Source of the DNA: Planoprotostelium fungivorum
Taxonomy: Eukaryota; Evosea; Variosea; Cavosteliida; Cavosteliaceae
Reading direction: 5' to 3'
DNA: 64,000 nt
Assembly (NCBI GenBank): GCA_003024175.1
Contig: MDYQ01000034.1
Location: forward strand, 105,499-169,498
A program made the position numbers and the translations under genes. This document shows positions 24,341 through 36,205 of this stretch, piece by piece. Numbering within the stretch: the first letter of the stretch is position 1; each line of letters opens with the position of its first letter. The notes under the pieces were generated by a model. That model had not been told where the DNA came from. It saw nothing but the letters and a program-made list of their open reading frames with translations, and searched no databases.

Positions 24341-27217
24341 ATGAATAAGCGCCTGGCCCTGTTGGCCTTGACATTGGCTCTGGTTGCCGCCGGACCTCTA
24401 GTCGATGGCTTCAGACCTCCCGCCGTTCCTCTGATCGTCTTCGATCCTTACATGAACATATGGTCTACCTCTGACAAGCTCTATGATTCCTGGCCCAACA
24501 TCTGGTATGGACAAACCAAAGGTAATGGATCTTCAGTCGAAGAGGCAAAGTTGACCGCGCGAAGGAATGTCGGGAGCCATTCGAGTCGATGGACGGACCT
24601 ACAGATTCATGGGATCATCTCCAGACTTCCCTAATACGGCTGAGCAGACTTCTGTCAAGGTGGTTCGATGAGAGACGAAAATCACCTGATCTAATACAGG
24701 TGCAACCGACCACCACGATCTACACGTTCAACGCTGGACCAGTTGAATTGACTCTCAAATTCATCAGTCCTACCATTCCCACAGACCTTGAACTTCTCGC
24801 TCAGCCCATTACCTACATCACCTTCCGTGTCAAATCGACCGATGGTCACTCTCATCAAGTAGAAATCTACTACGATCAGTCCGGAGAATTTGTCACCCAC
24901 AAGCCTGATGTAGACATCACCTGGGACAGAGGAAATGTTGGCTCACTGATCTACGCCAGAATGGGCACACAAGCTCAGACTCTGTTCAAGCCCGTCGGTG
25001 ATGCCGTAGGGATCAACTGGGGGTAATCATTCTCGATGATATCCCATCTCATTCCAATCAGACACGCCTACGTTGCCGTTCCCTCCTCGGATGCACGTGT
25101 CTCGGTCAATTCGGATGCAACCTCCAGACAATCGTTCGCCCAATCTGGAACCATCCCAAAGGAAGATGATGGACGTAAGCCAAGACGCGCCAATGACCAG
25201 TGGCCCGTCATCGCAGCTCGTTGGTCCTTCAACGTTGGGGCCGCGGATTCCACCACGTAAAGACTTTCATCTCATCATCTCGACTCACATCACGTGCAGC
25301 AAGTATCTCATCTTCGCCTACGATGACGTCTTCTCCCTCTCTTGGTTCTCCACCCCCTTCCCAGCCTACTGGTACTCCACCATCACCATCTCCTTCTCAT
25401 CCTCTTCAGGAAGAAATCGTTCAACTCCACCGACGCCCTCCTCAACAACGCCCAGAAGCAGATGAACAACTACATCTCCCAGACGGAGAGATTGGACAAG
25501 GTGGTCATGTCTCAGACACTCTCGGCTGGTGGCTCTCAATACTCGACCATCGCCTCTCTCGCGTGGAGGCAGACGTTCGGTGCTACCAAGTTGGTGTGGA
25601 ATACGCAAAAGGAAGAGCTGTGGTACTTTCTGAAGGAAATCTCTTCGAACGGAGATTTCAATACGGTTGACGTTCTGTTTCCCGCCATTCCACTCTTGTT
25701 GTGGGCGAATCCGAATTTGGCCGAGTTGATTCTACTACCTCACTTGTCTTATGCCGCCAACGAGGCACCCATTCGGTATGGATTAGAATGGGCTCCACAT
25801 CAGGTGATGATGATGACGATGATGATGATGACTGAAGAGATGACAGTTGGGCGTGTACCCTGTGGCCGATGTGACACCCCAAGCACAAGAACAGATGCCC
25901 GTGGAAGAGTCGGGAGACCTTCTACTCATCATCGAGTGGCTGGCTAAGACGAACGCCACCGAATACACTTCTCGCATCTATCCAAGATACAAAGATGTGA
26001 GATCCATCACCTTCTCTTCGAAAGATATTAAATGTCTAAAAAATATCTTCGTTCTGACTCGTTGTAGACCATCGACCAGTGGGCCAATTATCTCATCAGT
26101 GGATACAACTCCCCCCAGAACCAGGGTCCATCCGAAGAAGGTTGACTGGTTGTAGATGGATGACGTCATCGCTTATGGTAGTAGGTATCGATAGACCAGG
26201 CAGCGACCTCCCCGGTGATGCAGGTCAAGCCAGCAGCACCGAAGATTGCAGAAACCAGTGAGTCATCGTCATCATCGTCATCATCATCACGACACACGCT
26301 GAAGACGTCAGGTGCCTCAACAACCCCAACTGTGCCGCCTGGGTGAGTCATCACGTGATCTCCGATGACGTGTGATGACGTCATCAGGGATTCGACACGT
26401 GCGGCAGCGGTAAGTGTTGGTTCAAGGGTACGAACACGGCCACCACCCCCAACAACTGCAGAACTTCCGGTTATTTCGAGGGAAAATTAGTCCTGCCCGA
26501 TCCAGGCTACCAGCTCTGTACCGACGATTTCTTGGGCGTGAGTCGAACTGACGTCGACCATCTACAACGCGCTCACTCGATCCAGCCCATCCCTCACAAC
26601 GTCAACTTGGCATCCAAGGGAATCATCGCGGTCGACGCCTACGCTGATTTCCTCATTGCCATGAACAGAAAGGACGAAGCGCAGAACTTCAAGACGGTGG
26701 CAAAATCATTTGCAGACCACTGGGTCAGCCAAGGCTTCGAAAAGGACCACTACAAACTGCAGTACGACCTGCCCGACTCGTACTCGCTGCAGTACAATCT
26801 CGTCTTTCAAAAGTTTCTCAAGATCGAAACGTTCGACAAGACCATATTGGAGAACGAGGTGAAGACATGAGATCATCCGCATGATGACGTCTTCAGGCCA
26901 AATACTACTTCAACCACCACTGGAACCGTTACGGTGCTCCTCTCAGCTCACAGACGGAAGCTCAGCCCGAGCACTTTACAAAGTTGGACTGGTTGGCGTG
27001 GTCCGGCACATTGACCAGTGATGCCACCTTGGCCGCACACTACTGGGAGGCGATCTACCTCTTTGCTCACGAGACGCCCAGCCGTGTTCCTCTTTCCGAT
27101 TGGTACAGGACTCACGATGCGAGACAGCAGGGATTCCAGGCCAGACCCGTCGTGGGAGGCTTCTACGCTTGGATGTTGGTCCAGGAGGGTGCGAATGCCA
27201 AACTGCAATTTCCCTAG
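24341..27217 (+). CDS. Secreted GtaA-like glutaminase-family protein with an inserted PAN-like module
   Basis: Resembles fungal GtaA (DUF4964-DUF5127-DUF4965-DUF1793 architecture), annotated in fungi as extracellular glutaminase. The preferred ATG at 24341 gives a signal peptide (MNKRLALLALTLALVAAG). Landmarks: RPPAVPLIVFDPYMNIWS, QPTTTIYTFNAGPVELTLKF, VEIYYDQSGEF, YLIFAYDDVFSLSWF, QTLSAGGSQYSTIASLAWRQ, FNTVDVLFPAIPLLLWANP, YGLEWAPHQ, YPVADVTPQAQEQMPVEESG, KGIIAVDAYADFL, LQYDLPDSYSLQYNLVFQKFL, YYFNHHWNRYGAPL, LDWLAWSGTL, ending GGFYAWMLVQEGANAKLQFP. Between NSPQNQG and QLCTDDFLG is a Cys-rich block (GSDLPG, CRNQCLNNPNCAAWGFDTC, GKCWFKG, NNCRTSGYF) like a PAN/apple-type module. Many short introns; the one ending at 26067 has CTGACTCGTTGTAG. 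Confidence 0.82.
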
Positions 27218-27297
27218 ATAAATGTGTCGTTATCCATCAAAGATTCGCATGAAGTCATCGAGACAAGATGAAGGAAAACAGATCCGATGCAGTTCTT

Positions 27298-27686
27298 TTA
27301 TTCAGAGTCGTCATCATCGTACGCAGTGTGTGTCGGTTCGTCTCACGGCACAATCAGAAGGAGCAGGAACGCGATGCTCTATCTGGGCTGGGTACGGCCA
27401 TACTCCGTACACCACAGCCTCGTCATACACTCGCCTTCCTTCATCGTAGAGACCCTCGAAAGGGTTGCTCCACTCCGGCCAGATTCAATCACTTTCGTGT
27501 ATCATCTGTGCGGTCGATGCAATGACACACGGTCTTCTGCCCGAAAGCATACTGGCCGTACGTCTTCCATCGGTCGTCGGTCTCCGTCTGTCTCAAAGGA
27601 GTACGAATCGCCTTGAACATCAAGTTCATCATCCCTAATATAGTGTTCACTCGCACAGCTTTTTCAGACGATGATGTAGAGGACAA
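27298..27686 (-). CDS. Small hypothetical protein
   Basis: Two or three exons on the minus strand give a compact, charged reading: MMNLMFKAIRTPLRQTETDD, RWKTYGQYAFGQK, then, after a putative intron starting GTGTGTC, EWSNPFEGLYDEGRRVYDEA, VVYGVWPYPAQIEHRVP and an acidic end DDDSE. Tyrosine and tryptophan content and size recall small respiratory-complex subunits, but I do not recognise it. A 3' AATAAA-type signal overlaps the stop. Exon limits are uncertain. Confidence 0.4.
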
Positions 27687-27916
27687 CGCTGATGTATAAA
27701 AGAGTCAAGTCGAAGGTTCTATCTTTCCTCTTTCTACCGTGTGCTGGATGAACTGATTGCAAATCTACTCGTGTGAAAGAGAAAGATGTGATGTGACATG
27801 ATGAGATGGAAAGAATGGTTATGGTACAGGACTCGAGTGTATTGAGACACGAAGCAGTCCCGATGTGAGACCATCAAGCTCATCGATCAGACACCATCAT
27901 CTCCGTCATTCTGAGC

Positions 27917-30900
27917 TCAAAATGTATCAATCGCAGTACAGTCCATCTCAGGTGCTACCTTCATATTCCTTCGAATGTAATACAACTGCGCAGAATCAGC
28001 CACCGACGTCTTTGAAGAACAAACCTGGATGGCCTTATAGACGAGATAGACATTGACGACCACAGCTGCCAACGATCCGATGATGACTAAGAACAGCATG
28101 ATGCCTGGAATCCAATAATACGCTGAATCGTTGCGGAAGACATCGACGGGGGGCGACACCGCGACGTACATGGATGTCATACCCAGCAGCACCAGCAGGA
28201 CTCCCTGCAGGAAGGTCTCTAACCAATTGACCTGTTTCACTCGTCAGCTGTCGTTACAGAGATGCGAGCGCGATCTGCATGATGAAGACGGTGGACTCAC
28301 CGCCGAGTCTTTGAAGGGAAACGCCCAAGTGTGAGCCGTGGCGAATACCGTGATGATGACGAACGTGACTACGAAACGGACCGGATGGCTGGAGGAATTG
28401 AACAAAGATTGAAATAAAGAGGTTCTCACTTTTGGATGGTGAGAATCGCAAAGGTGACGCAAGCTCGACGGAAGATGAGCGAGAGATTCCAGTAGAACGA
28501 TTCCTTATTAAATCGATCGAATAGAAAACCGAATCTAATGTCATCAGCTTCATCGATCGTGATCGTGATCCGTCACCTCTTCATGAATCTGGAATCTTCG
28601 TTCTTCTGTCGATACTGACTGATGGCAAAGATGGTCGTGGAGAGGAAGCCGATGACGTAGATGATGATGAAGAAGACACTCAAGGGCAGGTAGCTGACGT
28701 TCCAATGTCCCTCGAAGCATCTGACTCTCGGATCTGCGTAGAGGGACGTCGTGCCGTCGGTATTGTGATAACAGAAGTAGGCATCAAATACATTCTCGCA
28801 GACGATGACGAACACCATGTCGAATACCAAGAGGCACATGTTGATGAGATGATCGATCTCTACGTTCAGGTTGAATGACAAGAGACGGTACAATTGTCTC
28901 TTCATCCATCCAGTTCTGGTCGGGATGGTCTCAACGAGGAACCTGGTAGGGTGAGAAGAGAAGAGACAAAGTTTCACCTCCGACTGAGCCAATTGTATGC
29001 TTCTGATCCCACTTTCATTACCACGCAGAAGAGGAGGAAGATGAACGGAAGGCAATTGAGCAGAGCATAATGATAGAGTGCGTTCTGTGTGGCCGTCATA
29101 CATCCGGGTGCGAACGTGTCGAAGTTGATGGTGAACTGGGAGAATCCATTGAAAAAGACTATCAGAAAGGCAGGGTATTCTTTTGCTAATTTGCTAAACA
29201 GAGAGACCACTGGTGAATCGAGTGAGATCAGGTTTAAGATACAATCTCACATTGTAAGAAGGCCAAGAAGATGGATAGGGAACTTTTCGCTGATTTCCAG
29301 TAAGGATTGTTGGGTGGAGCTGAGATGATGTGATATAATCCTATTGTGAGGATGAAGCCCAACAGTCCTACGACAAATGTCCAAAATAAGAACCGTGATG
29401 CTCTGGAACATTCTATCTTCTGGTTCAACCGATATTCGATCATTCGTGACGTCGGTTGTCGTTCTCCTCACCTTTACACGAATTAGAGACCCTATACCAA
29501 CCGTTTGAACACTGCGCACACAGGTCTCCTTCATAACCTTTTCTCATCAGATGGATTTGTACGTGACAGCTTCACCTTGGTTACAGCAATTCACCGTACA
29601 ATTCGGACCAGCGCCTGGACAAAAGAGCTCGCTCACACACAGGAAGAATTCCGTTGGTTCTACCTCACTGTTCCAATAACCAACTTCAGCCACTGGTACA
29701 GCGATACCTCCCGTACAATTCGCTCCGTCGGGACATGGTACACACGGTACCGTTAACGAGGAGTTGATGGCGTATGTACCTGTCACCATCACGTCAATCT
29801 CAGAGATCTATCATCGATCACCTTCTTCGCAGACACACTGATCAACGGAGATAGCCGCTCTGTCTATACTCCTTTTGTTGGTGGGACAGCTTGTACACGA
29901 AACAGATTTTTCGTTGGGCTGGTAGGTCGCGAAATCGCACGGAGAACATTTGACGGTCCCTGGCTGAGAGGCGTACGTTCCTACGGGACAGACCGTACAG
30001 TGTCGTGAATTGTCCGAATTTGAATACGTACCAGGCGGACAGATCTTACATTGGAGATCGGTATCAATAAAGTTTCCCGCGTGGCACCCTGACCATTCAA
30101 ATTTTGAATTTCATCGTGACTCACCTTGGGAGACAAAGCTCATGGAGAATCCTCTGCCTTCTGAGTAGTTGTCTGAGAAGAAAGTAACGGTCACGTTACG
30201 AGATACGATGAAGGGGGATACCATATATCCGTAAGACTCCGTAACTATACGTCCATCATCATCTGTGAATTTGATCGTGATCAAGTCCTCCAGATTATCC
30301 TGACCAAGTGAGTTAAACCTCCTCTCATTTAACTCACCAGATTGATGTACTGAAAGGTGAGTTGTAGGGGGTAAGGCTCTGTATTGTGGAGGTCCCACGT
30401 GCACATGGTATTAGGAAGGTACTGATACGGAGAAGTGTTTGTTCCAATGATGCCTGAATGGGCAGATAATTTCTGGGTGACCTTATTGGGACAGCCATAG
30501 CTACAGTCCGAGCCGAAAAATCCGTCGGAGCATTCGCAGAAACAAGATGAACCGGGGGTACAGATGCATGATCCCTGGTTGGAGCAATTGAGAGGGCACG
30601 ATGATGTGGTCGCCAGGGGAGATATACAACGTGCATCATTGCTGGGCAGAATCTGATCGTGATCAGACGATCTCGATGGCATCATGAAAGTTGACGTGAG
30701 AGGGCTCACCTCTATATCTTGCTTGGCGATGTATTGACAGCCATCGTTAGAGAGAAAGAAGAATGTCAAGTTCCTCGGTGTGTCTTGTGTGAAATTGCGC
30801 GAGCCTCCATAGCTCACGGCTGCACCGCTCGGGACATAATAATACCAGACGATATAATTCAGACAGAGGTCCTACCGATCGCCGTGAGATGAGACGTCTA

Positions 30901-31647
30901 AAAAGAGGCTCACCGAAGATAATTTGGTCCCGTCGTATTCTCCAACGGTGAGACTCGTGTTATAGATGCCGAGCCAATCAGTGGCAGTTGGAGTCACCAC
31001 GCTCACTGCAGCTCTACCCCACGAGAGCGTGAAAACTTCTAAAGGACATGCTATTGCGGGCAGGTGGAAATACACATCGCATGTTTCTGAGGCAGTCAGT
31101 CTTGAGACGCAGAATGAACACACCTCCGAAGAAATTTGGGTTACACGCACAGAGGCCGTCGATGCAAGAGCCATTTGGTGCGTGACAGTCCAATGGGCAG
31201 ATTGGACATACTTTCGTGAGATGAAGGGAGAAGATCTCTCTTCCAAATTTCACCAGCATGGTGAAGTTGATCGTCTTTCCGTCGTAGACAGAACATTCTA
31301 TCTCTATCGTCGTAGTGTTGGGTGAAATGGATGAAACGTTGTGTGATAATGCCCTCGATCCACACGGATAGAGCTCGATAGAAGGTCCGATAGTGATATT
31401 TGAAGCGTTCAAGTGCATTAGAAGGCTGTTGCGAAACGTGAATGAGTTTACCCCAATGGACATTTCTAGCGCTCAGATGAGATCAGGTTGCCGTCTTCTA
31501 TTCACCTTCACACGAATAGAAGAAAGCATCTTGAACTTGTCCGTTCGTTACAGCACCGATCGTTGCATTATCAGAGGCCAGTGTGATGTCCGTTGCAGCT
31601 GCGATGCTGAAAAAGGACAGCACGAAGAGCCAAACCAAGCTCATCAT
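27917..31647 (-). CDS. Large receptor-like protein: CUB/EGF, GCC2/GCC3 repeats, multi-pass membrane region
   Basis: ATG at 31647 opens a signal peptide (MMSLVWLFVLSFFSIAAA). The ectodomain has a beta-rich N-terminal part, EGF-like units (CPICPLDCHAPNGSC, CSNQGSCICTPGSSCFC), a CUB-like stretch (YQYLPNTMCTWDL, LQLTFQYINL, VTVTFFSDNYSEGRGFSMSF) and Cys-rich ephrin-receptor-like GCC2/GCC3 repeats (CPPGTYSNSDNSRHC, CPVGTYASQPGTVKC, CPDGANCTGGIAVP). The C-terminal half has about eight hydrophobic helices, including FWTFVVGLLGFILTIGLY, FLIVFFNGFSQFTINFD, CLPFIFLLFCVVMKVG, FIIIYVIGFLSTTIFAISQY, FVVTFVIITVFATAHTWAF and IMLFLVIIGSLAAVVVNVYLV. It ends MDCTAIDTF. This arrangement is common in free-living protists; ligand and signalling route are unknown. 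More than a dozen short introns. Confidence 0.8.
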
Positions 31648-31994
31648 CGTAGCCTGAGAGGCTGCGGTGTTGCTTTTGGAGTCCTCTCAATCTTTCACAG
31701 GAAGGCGGTTGATTTCCGCACCTGTCTGACGAACGAGCCTTTAACGAACCTTTATTAGATCGGCCGGTCAACATCCGAAGCATTATCAGTCACCGTGGCA
31801 ACTGACGACACGACACCTTTCCCTCAAACACATAAAAATAAACCTCGCACAACCGAGATTTCGCTCCCTTTCAGAGCCTCAACATAAACACGCCACAGCA
31901 ACTCCATGCGGTGCTCATCATCGTCTTCCAAAAGCGTCCCGTTCTCGGATACCCCGAACGAAGCCAAATGTTCCCGGAAAACGAACAACTACAT
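31648..31994. other. Intergenic stretch between two minus-strand genes
   Basis: 3' flank of the PP2C gene and promoter of the receptor-like gene. No coding frame of note. A purine-poor AT-rich patch (CATAAAAATAAACC at about 31841) could be a polyadenylation region for the plus strand by chance. Nothing further seen. Confidence 0.4.
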
Positions 31995-33859
31995 TTATAT
32001 TGGATTGATCCTCTGTATGGCCTCCAGATCTTTCAACTTGACCAATAACACCGTCGTGTTATCATCCGTCGCCTTCTTAACGGCCAGGTCGACCAATTTA
32101 CCGCAGATGGTGTCTAAATCCCGCACTCCCTCCTGCAAGATGTAGTTGATGGCCTGACGGGTCGATACCACGTCCCAAAATCCTGTCTCAAATGAGTCAC
32201 GTGACCTGACGACCTGACTCACCGTCGCTGGCTAGCAGCAGAAAGGAGTGGTCCGTTGTCAGGGGAACCTGGATGATCTCTGGTTCGGCAATTAATCCGG
32301 AGGTTTTTCCGTGGCAGAATTCTTCCTGCTTGAAGTAGAAATCACCGATAGCCCTCGTGACTCCCAAATTGAGGAGGGCGGGATTCAGGTGGGGATGTCC
32401 CAATCTCGACTCCTTTCCCGCGTTAATTCGTCCCAAATGTTTTTCTCGGAAATCTCACACCTTGAAGATGCAACCCTTGGCGGCGATGACTCTCTGTTTC
32501 TCTTCCAAGTTCTTTGGTGTGTGTGGCTTTGTCAGCTGTACGGGCTGGCCTCTCGTGCAGATGATGGCTGCAGAGTCTCCCACATTGGCCACGAAAAGTG
32601 TCTGGTTGTAGATGAGACCCACGCAGGCGGTCGTGCCGACCCCTCCCGGAATTCTGTTCTCTCGGCTGTACTGAGGAGGGTGAGGGGGGGATCGATCTAC
32701 AACGTGCCACCTCTTCGAATGCGATCTCGGCCATGCGAAACCCCTCTCTGATGGCACTCTCTGTGTCGGTCGTGAATTTTGGATTCGTCACGATGAAAGA
32801 ATGTAATTTCTGGGCGACAAAGTCGGCTGCCTGATTACCTGATCATGCGATCAGATCGGATGATCGCATGGTGGAGGAGAAGGGAAGAGACGGTCGTGAG
32901 ACGATGAGCTCACCCCCGTGACCGTCGTAGACACCGAAATAAGCGTAGTCGGATTTCTCTTCGATCTGTGTGATGGCCTTCTCTTCATCGGGCCTGCGGA
33001 TGGATGGAATGTTCTCATCTTCTTCAGATTTTTTACCAAAAGGAATGACCTGAAGAGATCAGATGATGATGATACGAGCGGATTGAAATGGGACGATGTG
33101 AAGAGGATGATGATGATTTACCTTCGACGTATCCTCCATGGTGGGCTTGTTTCCTTGTGTCGAGGCGATGGCAAATTGGAGGGTGTGGGCCAGAGAAGTC
33201 CTTCTCATTCTGGCCAGACTCCTGTCATCTAAATGAGGTGGAAGGTGCTGAAGTGGCGCTGTAAATTGATTCTGAGGGACGCTCGGTGGACCATCGAAAA
33301 CGGAGCTAATTATGAGTCACGTGCCAACCTTGAATATCACATATGATCTCACGAGATTCGCGGTGGTAAGATCTGAGGACTCCTGATACGGATGTTGTTC
33401 AAACTGGGTTGTTTCTGGAACATGGGTGGTTGTGATGGTGGTTGAGACGATGTTTGTGATGGCGGTTGCTGTTTAGATTCTACAGGGGAGCCAGCGGGCT
33501 GCGACTGTTGTGTCTCTGGTGTCGTCTCTGAAGGTGGCACTGGAGGTGTTTGTGTATTGCTGCCATTGACTGCTGGGGTCGGAGGTTCTACCTTAGCTGG
33601 CTGTGTTTGTGTCTTATCTCCTCCATTCTTCTCTATAGAAGGTTCTGTCGGATGTTTAGTCTGTTGATATCGAAGAGACAGAATGACATAATGGCTCACC
33701 CTCTTCGATTCTGATGTCTTTAGCGGCCGGTGCTTTAACGGGAGTATCGGGAGCTTTCCTTTTCGTCGACGTCTGTTGCTGGTCCTCCTCTTCTGACGAT
33801 GAATAATCGTCGTCAGATTCCGCCTCTTGCATCCAACTGAATGCCTTAGGTGCGGCCAT
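31995..33859 (-). CDS. PP2C-family serine/threonine phosphatase with a low-complexity N-terminal extension
   Basis: Metal-dependent protein phosphatase. From ATG at 33859: MAAPKAFSWMQEAESDDD, an acidic then Pro/Gln/Ser-rich extension (QQPPSQTSSQPPSQPP), then the PP2C core: FAIASTQGNKPTMEDTS, YAYFGVYDGHGG (metal Asp), GVGTTACVGLIYNQTLFVANVGDSAAII, QPVQLTKPHTPKNLEEKQRV, LNLGVTRAIGDFYFK, EIIQVPLTTDHSFLLLASDG, FWDVVSTRQAINYIL, and ATDDNTTVLLVKL. All four metal-binding motifs (DGHGG, GDS, SDG, DN) are present. It ends AIQRINPI. The N-terminal 170 or so residues look disordered and may be regulatory. An intron at about 32705-32660 contains ATCTACAACG. Confidence 0.93.
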
Positions 33860-34148
33860 CGTGTCCTGAGATGGTCGCTCCCGTGATGTGCGCCTTGAAT
33901 TCTAAATCTCTTTGAATTTACTCCTTGACTTTTCTATCAAAACAACCTGTCCGCAGCAGTGTGGGACAGTTTCAATTTTCCCCACGCTAAGCTGCAGCTT
34001 CAGACGAGCGATGGTTGTGTTCGTCTTCTCTATGTGTCTCCTAGAGGCAGATAGATTCGATCCGCTTTCCGCTATAGAATATCATTCGCGACGTCACAAT
34101 CTGATGAGGTTATATAACAACACCCTCCTTTATTTACACATGAGGAGT

Positions 34149-34718
34149 TCACAGTCTCCTGATTGCTCTCGCTCTCGCCGTGATTGTTTCGGAATGCCCT
34201 TCGTATCTGGCCCTTCGATTCTGAAACCTGATCACATGGATTAGACGGCACGACGGATCATCGTGGTCACCATATCTGTACACTTCTCTCTTTGGCTCCG
34301 AATCGTCTCGCGAGGACCTCTCTTTCTTCTGATGTTGGATAGTGAGTTCTCTCGTATACCCGCTTGAGTTCCTCCAATTGTACGTGATCGAATCTCCTTC
34401 TCATCTGGTATTCTGTGGTGGATCAATCGACTCACAGCTCGATTGTCCTCACTGTTTGTAGTCTCTCCCTTTCTATCATGATCACCAAAGTAGAAGATCC
34501 GACTCCCGTTGCAGATCGGTTTGGGGGATGATGTCGTTGGATTCGACATTGAATGGATCGGATGAGATAAGAGGCGATCGACGTTCATAGCTGTTGTCGG
34601 GGTGATGAATATGATCGCATGCCTCGCGGTGCTCCGTTCTTCGCCGTGCGGCTGATCTAAGTGAACCACTGACGCGGCAAGTGTGAATCTCTGCGACCTC
34701 TCGCGGTGAAATCAACAT
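34149..34718 (-). CDS. Small homeobox transcription factor
   Basis: Read from ATG at 34718 (MLISPREVAEIHTCR), a hydrophilic N-terminal region (DNSYERRSPLISSDPFNVES), then a homeodomain near the C terminus: MRRRFDHVQLEELKRVYERT, HYPTSEEREVLARRFGAKER, SVQIW joined to FQNRRARYEG. The last piece is reached only by removing a 47-nt intron that starts GTGACCACG and ends GTGATCAG, splitting the Trp codon of the recognition helix (TG|G). Helix 3 keeps Trp48, Phe49, Asn51 and Arg53 of the canonical domain, so sequence-specific DNA binding in the nucleus is expected. It ends ARAIRRL. The exon joins between about 34500 and 34400 are less certain. Small size (about 150 residues) is unusual but not unique. 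Confidence 0.85.
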
Positions 34719-35144
34719 TACTTCTATCCAGGGAGTCAAATGCGGAAATACTATATGCTAGACGTTCCTTCACGTCAGCCAGACGTGATTGTGCACGTTA
34801 TGACACCGAGGGGGTGTACCCAGATCACGCCTCTATGCAATAATACTCGCCCGGTTTGTGTGACCCGTCAGGATGTCTCAGTCGTACCCTCCAGTAGCAC
34901 AATCACATATGACACAATCAAATACATACCCGAATGATAATGAGTTCGAAAGACGAGAAGAAGATCCTATCCCTTCTTGATAAAGAGTCTGTCCTCCTGC
35001 GTGTGTGGCTCTTCGCGCTCATTTTTATATATTGTTCCCGATAGGTCACCTGACCGAAGCTTCTCGAACCTTCATGAAACCGATCGGGGCGCGATACCTT
35101 CCATGGCCGATCGAACATAGTAAAGAACACATATATCCATTCAG
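34719..35144. promoter_or_regulatory. Divergent region between the homeobox gene and the dioxygenase gene
   Basis: About 426 bp between outward-facing starts, without a convincing reading frame. TATATA-like runs (TTTTTATATATTG near 35022; ACATATATCC near 35129) sit within about 20-120 bp of the dioxygenase ATG and may be core promoter elements. This role is inferred from position. Confidence 0.4.
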
Positions 35145-36205
35145 ATGACAACCCAAATCTCCAGAGCTCCCGCCATGTTTGTGCAACACGGAGGTCCGTG
35201 AATGTATGAAACCAAAGTATGCTGACATCAATGCAGGAGGACCCATGCCTCTTCTCAATGATCCTCATCATGAGATGCTCATCCGATATATGAAGGTGGT
35301 TGATGTGGCACCCGTTTTCAATCGCTGATCCATTTGCAGGGTAGAGGTGCACAGATTCTGGCAGAGAACCGACCGAAAGCTATCGTACTCGTGACAGCTC
35401 ATTGGGAGACCGATCACCCCTCCATATCTTCGGGACCGTCGCACCCTCTCTATTATGATTACTACGGATTCCCTCCCGAAAGCTACGCGATCAAATACCC
35501 AGCCCCAGGCTCCCCACAGGTGATGCGTATCACGTGGGGATATTCGAATGAAGGACGATCAGGTGGCTAAGAGGGTGCAAGATCTGTTGACTCAGAATGG
35601 ATTCAAAGTCACAATGGATGAGAAGAGAGGTTGGGACCATGGTGTCTTTGTCCCTATGGTCATGTTGAGGCCACAAGCAGACATCCCCATCGTACAGCTG
35701 TCGGTTCTAAACAGCCAAGATGCCAACGAACATCTCAGGTCAGATCTCGACATCAGACAAGATGTAACTTACGTCTGATGATCATCAACAGATACGGACA
35801 AGTGTTGTCCTCTCTTCGAGATGAAGGTGTGGCCGTCATCGGCTCTGGCATGACATTCCATAACATGAGAACAATGATGAGCCGCTTCAGTGGTCAGGGA
35901 TCATCCAAATCGAACGTGAACGACTCGTTCGAAAAGAACTTGAGTGAGGCATTCCAAACCCCCTCTTCTACTGACAGAATCGAGAAGATGAAAAAGTGGG
36001 AGGCCTGGACAGGTGACTACCTTCCATGTCTATCCATCTTCTGATGGTCTTCTGTAAAGGTGCGCGTGATGCCCAACCGAAGTCAAGATCAGAACATTTC
36101 ATGCCCGCATTGGTAGTGGCTGGTGCTGGCGGTGATGTGGCAGCTGAAGAGAAGGACGTCAGCATGCTGGACTTCAAACTGAGCTCTTTCGCGTTCCTCT
36201 CGTAG
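35145..36205 (+). CDS. LigB/DODA-type class III extradiol ring-cleavage dioxygenase
   Basis: Non-haem metal enzyme related to 4,5-DOPA extradiol dioxygenase, opening catechol-type rings. From ATG at 35145: MTTQISRAPAMFVQHGG spliced to GPMPLLNDPHHEML (the family HGGGPMPLL motif, first metal His), QILAENRPKAIVLVTAHWE, YDYYGFPPESYAIKYPAPGSP, GWDHGVFVPMVMLRPQADIP (second His), QLSVLNSQDANEHL, VIGSGMTFHNM, KKWEAWTG joined to ARDAQPKSRSEHFMPALVVAGAGGD (third His region). It ends LSSFAFLS. Length about 270 residues fits the family. Five or six introns of 40-50 nt. The natural substrate cannot be told from sequence. Confidence 0.92.
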
